NCBI GenBank assembly: GCA_947457745.1
Contig: CANGWT010000017.1
Coordinates: 1-17,572, forward strand
Origin: Burkholderiaceae bacterium
GTDB lineage: Bacteria; Pseudomonadota; Gammaproteobacteria; Burkholderiales; Burkholderiaceae
Direction of reading: 5' to 3'
Length of the DNA: 17,572 nucleotides
Shown here: positions 14,597-17,572 of the stretch, in pieces
Position numbering within the stretch: the first letter of the stretch is position 1
How the letters are laid out: the number at the start of each line of letters is the position of its first letter
Program-made: the position numbers and the translations under genes
The notes under the pieces: model-generated
What the model was told of the DNA's origin: nothing
What the model saw: only the letters and a program-made list of their open reading frames with translations
The model's database searches: none

Positions 14597-15022
14597 ATGA
14601 CCATGACTCAGGCTAACCACCCACCTTTCCTTTTTCGCGTGTGCTACTCTGATACCGATGCAGCAGGCTTTGTGTATCACGCCCGTTATCTAGAGATCTT
14701 TGAGCGTAGTCGCTCAGAATGGCTTCAACAAAGAGGTTTAAGTCCAACAAAACTGGTGAATGAGTTTGGCATTCTTCTTCCCGTTCGTGAAATCACCATG
14801 CACTTTCATAGGCCGGGTCGCTTGGATGATCTACTGAGTATTGATCAAATCATTGAACATCGTAGTCGCATTCAAATTGCAGTCAAGCAAACCGCGCAGC
14901 GGATTGTTACAGGTAGCGCGCCAGAGCTGATTGCCAGCGCCGTTCTTCATATTGTTTGTGTTGACACTACCACCCTTAAACCTAAGGGCCTTCCAGATTG
15001 GCTGTTTGCAGCCGATCAATAA
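14597..15022 (+). CDS. Acyl-CoA thioesterase, YbgC/4HBT hot-dog family
   Basis: A 141-residue single hot-dog-domain protein. The signature YSDTDAAGFVYHARYLEIFERSR (17-39) contains Asp21 and the DxxGxVYHxxY pattern of YbgC and 4-hydroxybenzoyl-CoA thioesterases; Asp21 corresponds to the catalytic Asp of 4HBT. The following strand FGILLPVREITMHFHRPGRLDD is also typical. The enzyme would hydrolyse short-chain or aromatic acyl-CoA or acyl-ACP, with the exact substrate unknown. In many proteobacteria ybgC leads the tol-pal operon; here it does not, and it lies between a GNAT gene and a thiol dioxygenase gene, so it may be one of several paralogues. ATG 14597 (or the in-frame ATG 14603) has no strong Shine-Dalgarno, suggesting coupling to the GNAT gene. 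Confidence 0.9.
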   Translation: MTMTQANHPPFLFRVCYSDTDAAGFVYHARYLEIFERSRSEWLQQRGLSPTKLVNEFGILLPVREITMHFHRPGRLDDLLSIDQIIEHRSRIQIAVKQTAQRIVTGSAPELIASAVLHIVCVDTTTLKPKGLPDWLFAADQ

Positions 15023-15043
15023 GTCCTTAATGTAGGAGCATGT

Positions 15044-15625
15044 ATGCAAGAAGGAAAATTACTGAGCTTTGTAAAGGGTCTCGCAACCTTACTGGAAACC
15101 AAGCCTAGTGAAGAGATCATTTTTTCCAAGGGTAAAAAACTCTTAGAAAACTTAATTCAGTTTGACGACTGGTTACCGGAGGAGTTTTGTAAACCACATC
15201 CACAGTATTACCAGCAATACTTGCTATATGCAGATCCATTGGATCGCTTTTCAGTAGTGAGTTTTGTATGGGGTCCAGGTCAAAAAACACCGCTGCATAA
15301 CCATACCGTCTGGGGAATGATTGGTCAGTTACGTGGACAAGAGCGTAGTGCCAACTATTACCGTCAGTCTGATGGCAGCTATCAAGCTAATGAGTCTTTT
15401 ATTTGCGAGCCAGGTCAAGTAGCCACTGTATCTCCCAATACACATGACATCCATGTAGTCGAGAATGCCTTAAGCGACCAAACCTCCATTAGCATCCATG
15501 TTTATGGTGGAAACATTGGCCGTATCGAACGAGCTGTGTTTGATCCCATGACAGGTTTAGAAAAATTATTTATCTCTGGGTACGCAAATTCTGTGACACC
15601 AAACCTCTGGAATGCTGTCGGATAG
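15044..15625 (+). CDS. Thiol dioxygenase of the cysteine dioxygenase family, Gln-type (3-mercaptopropionate dioxygenase-like)
   Basis: A 193-residue cupin iron enzyme that oxidises a thiol to a sulphinic acid. The iron ligands are His85 and His87 (PLHNHTVWG) and His137 (DIHVVEN); the family Ser-His-Tyr triad is Ser150-His152-Tyr154 (SISIHVYGG). Two points separate it from mammalian cysteine dioxygenase: the position of substrate-binding Arg60 is Gln58 in YYQQYLLY, and Cys93 of the Cys-Tyr crosslink is a Gly after the HNHTVW segment. Gln at this site marks bacterial 3-mercaptopropionate dioxygenases, so that activity is more likely than, or added to, cysteine oxidation. AGGAG lies 5 bases before ATG 15044. 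It follows the thioesterase gene by 21 bases. Confidence 0.9.
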   Translation: MQEGKLLSFVKGLATLLETKPSEEIIFSKGKKLLENLIQFDDWLPEEFCKPHPQYYQQYLLYADPLDRFSVVSFVWGPGQKTPLHNHTVWGMIGQLRGQERSANYYRQSDGSYQANESFICEPGQVATVSPNTHDIHVVENALSDQTSISIHVYGGNIGRIERAVFDPMTGLEKLFISGYANSVTPNLWNAVG

Positions 15626-15676
15626 CTTAAAATGGCGACTCTTTCTGCAAACACTGCAAGTGTGGCAGCTCACCCC

Positions 15677-15714
15677 ATTGGCCGGGATAGTCGTTTAATT
15701 GAATACGGGCCAAT
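15677..15714 (+). repeat. Inverted repeat in the leader of the helicase gene
   Basis: ATTGGCC (15677-15683) and GGCCAAT (15708-15714) form 7-base arms separated by 24 bases, just before the start of the DEAD-box helicase gene. A smaller hairpin ACACT/AGTGT (15651-15663) lies upstream. Either could be mRNA structure controlling the helicase, or a protein site. Confidence 0.35.
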
Positions 15715-15729
15715 ATTTATTTGGCTCCT

Positions 15730-16992
15730 ATGTTATTTACAGATCTTGGTTTATCAGAACCTATTCTTCGCGCGATTAGCGAGGAAGGCTATACCAGCCC
15801 TACCCCCATTCAAGAAAAATCAATTCCTGCTGTATTGAAGGGCGGAGATTTACTAGCTGCCGCTCAAACCGGCACTGGTAAAACTGCCGGCTTTACCCTG
15901 CCGATTCTTCAGCGCTTAAGCACCACAGCTAAGGCTAGTGGCAAACGTCAATTACGCGCATTGATTTTGACCCCCACCCGCGAACTCGCTGCTCAGATTC
16001 AAGAATCTGTCGTAACCTACGGCAAATATACCGGCCTCAAATCGACTGTTATCTTCGGCGGAGTAGGTGCCAACCCCCAAATTAAAGCCATTGCCTCAGG
16101 ACTCGATATCTTGGTAGCAACACCGGGTCGCCTGCTTGACCTCATGTCACAGAACTGTGTCTCTCTCGCCAATATAGAAATTCTCGTACTTGATGAAGCA
16201 GATCGCATGTTGGATATGGGCTTCTTGCGAGACATTAAAAAGATCCTGGCAGCATTACCAAAGCAACGCCAGAACCTGCTATTTTCAGCGACCTTCTCTA
16301 CCGAGATCAAAGCCTTAGCTGATAGCTTGCTAAATTCACCAGCATTAATTGAAGTGGCTCGGAGCAATAGCACTAATGATGCTATTGCCCAACTGATACA
16401 CCCGGTAGATAGAAATCAAAAACACCCTTTGTTAGCGCATCTGATTAAAGCAAATCAGTGGCAGCAGGTCCTTGTATTTACCCGCACAAAACATGGTGCT
16501 AATAAATTAGTTACTCAGCTTGAAAAAGATGGCATAACTGCCATGGCTATTCATGGCAATAAGAGCCAAAGTGCGCGTACAAAAGCTTTAGCAGAATTTA
16601 AGGATGGGAAAATCACTGTCTTAGTTGCTACCGATATTGCAGCAAGAGGTATTGACATTGATCAATTACCCCACGTTGTGAACTACGATCTGCCAAACGT
16701 CTCTGAGGATTATGTTCACCGCATTGGTAGAACTGGTAGGGCTGGCTCAAACGGAGTTGCCGTTTCTTTAGTCTGCGTGGATGAGCATCAGATGCTCCGA
16801 GATATTGAAAAACTCATCAAGCAAAAGCTGCCGCAAGAAGTCATTGCTGGATTTGAGCCAGATCCGAATGCTGTAGCACAACCAATCCAATTGAGAAGCC
16901 AGCAACACCAACAATCCAGAAAGCCTCGACCAGGCAATGCTGGCGGTAATGGCGGAGCCAGACCTGCAGCTAAGCGCAGCTTTAATCGATAA
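15730..16992 (+). CDS. rhlE: ATP-dependent DEAD-box RNA helicase, RhlE type
   Basis: A 420-residue RNA helicase. All superfamily 2 motifs are present: Q-motif GYTSPTPIQ, Walker A AQTGTGKT, PTREL, TPGR, DEAD, SAT in LLFSATF, then the C-terminal domain with VLVFTRTKHGANKLV, VATDIAARGIDI and HRIGRTGR. The N-terminal FTDLGLSEPILRAISEEGY and the overall length fit the RhlE group, which remodels ribosome assembly intermediates and mRNA, often in cold. After residue 385 comes a basic, low-complexity tail (QQHQQSRKPRPGNAGGNGG) that likely binds RNA. I chose ATG 15730 (MLFTDLGL) over the TTG at 15721, which adds only MAP. No Shine-Dalgarno is evident; the inverted repeat upstream may matter for its expression. 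Confidence 0.95.
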   Translation: MLFTDLGLSEPILRAISEEGYTSPTPIQEKSIPAVLKGGDLLAAAQTGTGKTAGFTLPILQRLSTTAKASGKRQLRALILTPTRELAAQIQESVVTYGKYTGLKSTVIFGGVGANPQIKAIASGLDILVATPGRLLDLMSQNCVSLANIEILVLDEADRMLDMGFLRDIKKILAALPKQRQNLLFSATFSTEIKALADSLLNSPALIEVARSNSTNDAIAQLIHPVDRNQKHPLLAHLIKANQWQQVLVFTRTKHGANKLVTQLEKDGITAMAIHGNKSQSARTKALAEFKDGKITVLVATDIAARGIDIDQLPHVVNYDLPNVSEDYVHRIGRTGRAGSNGVAVSLVCVDEHQMLRDIEKLIKQKLPQEVIAGFEPDPNAVAQPIQLRSQQHQQSRKPRPGNAGGNGGARPAAKRSFNR

Positions 16993-17012
16993 TTTAATAG
17001 TCCGATCTCAAT

Positions 17013-17054
17013 CTAGCTTGAGATTCATTACCCTAGCTTGATAATTTTCTAGGG
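17013..17054 (+). promoter_or_regulatory. Direct repeat and hairpin covering the ribosome-binding site of the DUF1330 gene
   Basis: The 9-base unit CTAGCTTGA occurs at 17013-17021 and 17033-17041. CCCTAG (17031-17036) can pair with CTAGGG (17049-17054), which holds the AGGG ribosome-binding bases 6 bases before ATG 17061. An adjacent ATCTCAA/TTGAGAT hairpin (17005-17024) lies upstream. The layout would allow a switch that hides the binding site. Confidence 0.4.
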
Positions 17055-17060
17055 AATGAA

Positions 17061-17354
17061 ATGACTATTAAGGTAATTGGTCTTATTCAGCCAAATGATC
17101 TTGAGGCATTTGAGGAGTACCGGTCGCAAGTGGGAGATACGGTGAGCCTATATCAGGGCAAGATCATCTCTCGTGGATCGTTCAATACATTTTTATGGAA
17201 TGAATTGACGTGTGATTCCTTTAGTGCCTTTGTAGAGTTGGAGTTCCCGGATCTAGAGCACTCAGAATCGTGGGCCAACAGCCCAGAATATCAAAACTTG
17301 CTGGCGATTCGCAGTAAAGCGATGAAGCTCACTTTATTTTCTATCAGCTTATAA
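17061..17354 (+). CDS. DUF1330-family protein
   Basis: A 97-residue cytosolic protein with a ferredoxin-like alpha-beta pattern: IKVIGLIQPNDLEAFEEYRSQVGDTVSLYQGKIISRG, then a strand AFVELEFPDLEHSESWANSPEYQNLLAIRSKAMK. The start strand, the YR..V...V..Y.GK..SRG segment and the W..SPEYQ.L..IR motif match DUF1330, a small dimeric fold of unknown function. AGGG lies 6 bases before ATG 17061 inside a possible hairpin. Two Cys-containing changes are not obvious. It is followed by a terminator shared with the convergent gene. Confidence 0.85.
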   Translation: MTIKVIGLIQPNDLEAFEEYRSQVGDTVSLYQGKIISRGSFNTFLWNELTCDSFSAFVELEFPDLEHSESWANSPEYQNLLAIRSKAMKLTLFSISL

Positions 17355-17387
17355 AAATAAAGCCCGGCTCCTTGTGGGGGCCAGGCT
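17353..17387 (-). terminator. Rho-independent terminator for the - strand gene at the right edge
   Basis: On the - strand, AGCCTGGCCCC pairs with GGAGCCGGGCT (17361-17371 with 17377-17387, one C-A mismatch and one G-T pair, loop of 5) and is followed by TTTATTTTTA. The T-rich tail on the - side shows that it serves the gene ending at 17412; the + strand side lacks a T-run. Confidence 0.8.
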
Positions 17388-17411
17388 GAATTCAATATGA
17401 AGTAAGAAGAT

Positions 17412-17572
17412 TTACTTCTTAGCTTCCATAGCTTCTTTGGCAGCGGTAATTTCTTTGCGACGCTCTTTGCATGCACCGGCAATTTCTTGCAAAGCTTTAC
17501 GAGCACGAGCAGCGGATGCCTTGACACCCTTTTCAATAAACTTTTCGTTTTCTGCTTTGTAAGTTTCAAAAG
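17412..17572 (-). CDS. Partial Lys/Ala-rich histone Hc1-like protein (C-terminal end)
   Basis: Only the last 53 codons lie in the window. The visible end reads FETYKAENEKFIEKGVKASA, then ARARKALQEIAGACKERRKE, then ITAAKEAMEAKK. The pattern EKG.KA.A.RARKALQEI...CKERRKEI..AK recalls the chlamydial Hc1 type of bacterial histone H1-like proteins, which have an EKGNKAAAxRxRxxxxxLEKxxKxxRKxS segment; this is by eye, without a search. The stretch is helical and basic. DNA binding would follow from the family but is not shown; a phasin or other coiled coil remains possible. The start and any N-terminal domain are outside the window. Confidence 0.5.
   Translation of the reverse strand, partial: FETYKAENEKFIEKGVKASAARARKALQEIAGACKERRKEITAAKEAMEAKK

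Noticed and set aside
15632..15838. 68-codon reading frame MATLSANTASV... between the dioxygenase and helicase genes
   Set aside because: It overlaps the helicase start in another frame, has no ribosome-binding site and becomes basic nonsense after the overlap.

Overview
The window reads as ordinary chromosome of a free-living betaproteobacterium of the Burkholderiales. The gene content and protein style (rho followed by a type B L31, a Bug-family binding protein, compact intergenic gaps, moderate rather than high GC) fit Polynucleobacter or a close relative best. That placement is inference from recognised families, not from a marker comparison. I see no rRNA or tRNA gene, insertion sequence, phage gene or CRISPR array.

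Left part (1-5003, all + strand): transcription terminator factor rho; ribosomal protein L31 type B with its own intrinsic terminator; then a two-gene membrane unit of a GT-C type glycosyltransferase and a MATE exporter, 3 bases apart. Two small exported proteins follow on the - strand (5017-6003): a glycine-zipper lipoprotein and a Gly/Tyr-rich secreted protein.

Middle part (6113-11261): a - strand unit encodes a 52-residue membrane protein of the DUF5993 type, DsbB, and a Bug-type solute-binding protein. Divergent from it is a crotonase-fold protein that lacks both catalytic glutamates of hydratases. A second - strand unit runs cytochrome c, SemiSWEET, FAH-family hydrolase, then an alpha/beta-hydrolase lipoprotein.

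Right part (11341-17572): a ModE-like regulator with a periplasmic-binding-protein type domain faces tupA, a tungstate-binding protein gene, across a short gap holding a palindrome. tupA has no permease or ATPase gene beside it and ends in strong hairpins. Then come a secreted protein built from two copies of one domain (- strand), and a + strand run of a GNAT acetyltransferase preceded by a 26-codon leader ORF, a YbgC-type thioesterase, a Gln-type thiol dioxygenase, an RhlE-type DEAD-box helicase and a DUF1330 protein. The window ends inside a Lys/Ala-rich, histone Hc1-like gene on the - strand.

Nothing looks like a defence system or a large novel cluster. The most interesting points are local: the orphan tupA with its regulator and palindrome, the DsbB with a displaced second cysteine pair next to an uncatalogued-size gene, the Glu-less crotonase, the duplicated exported domain, and the leader ORF before the acetyltransferase gene.
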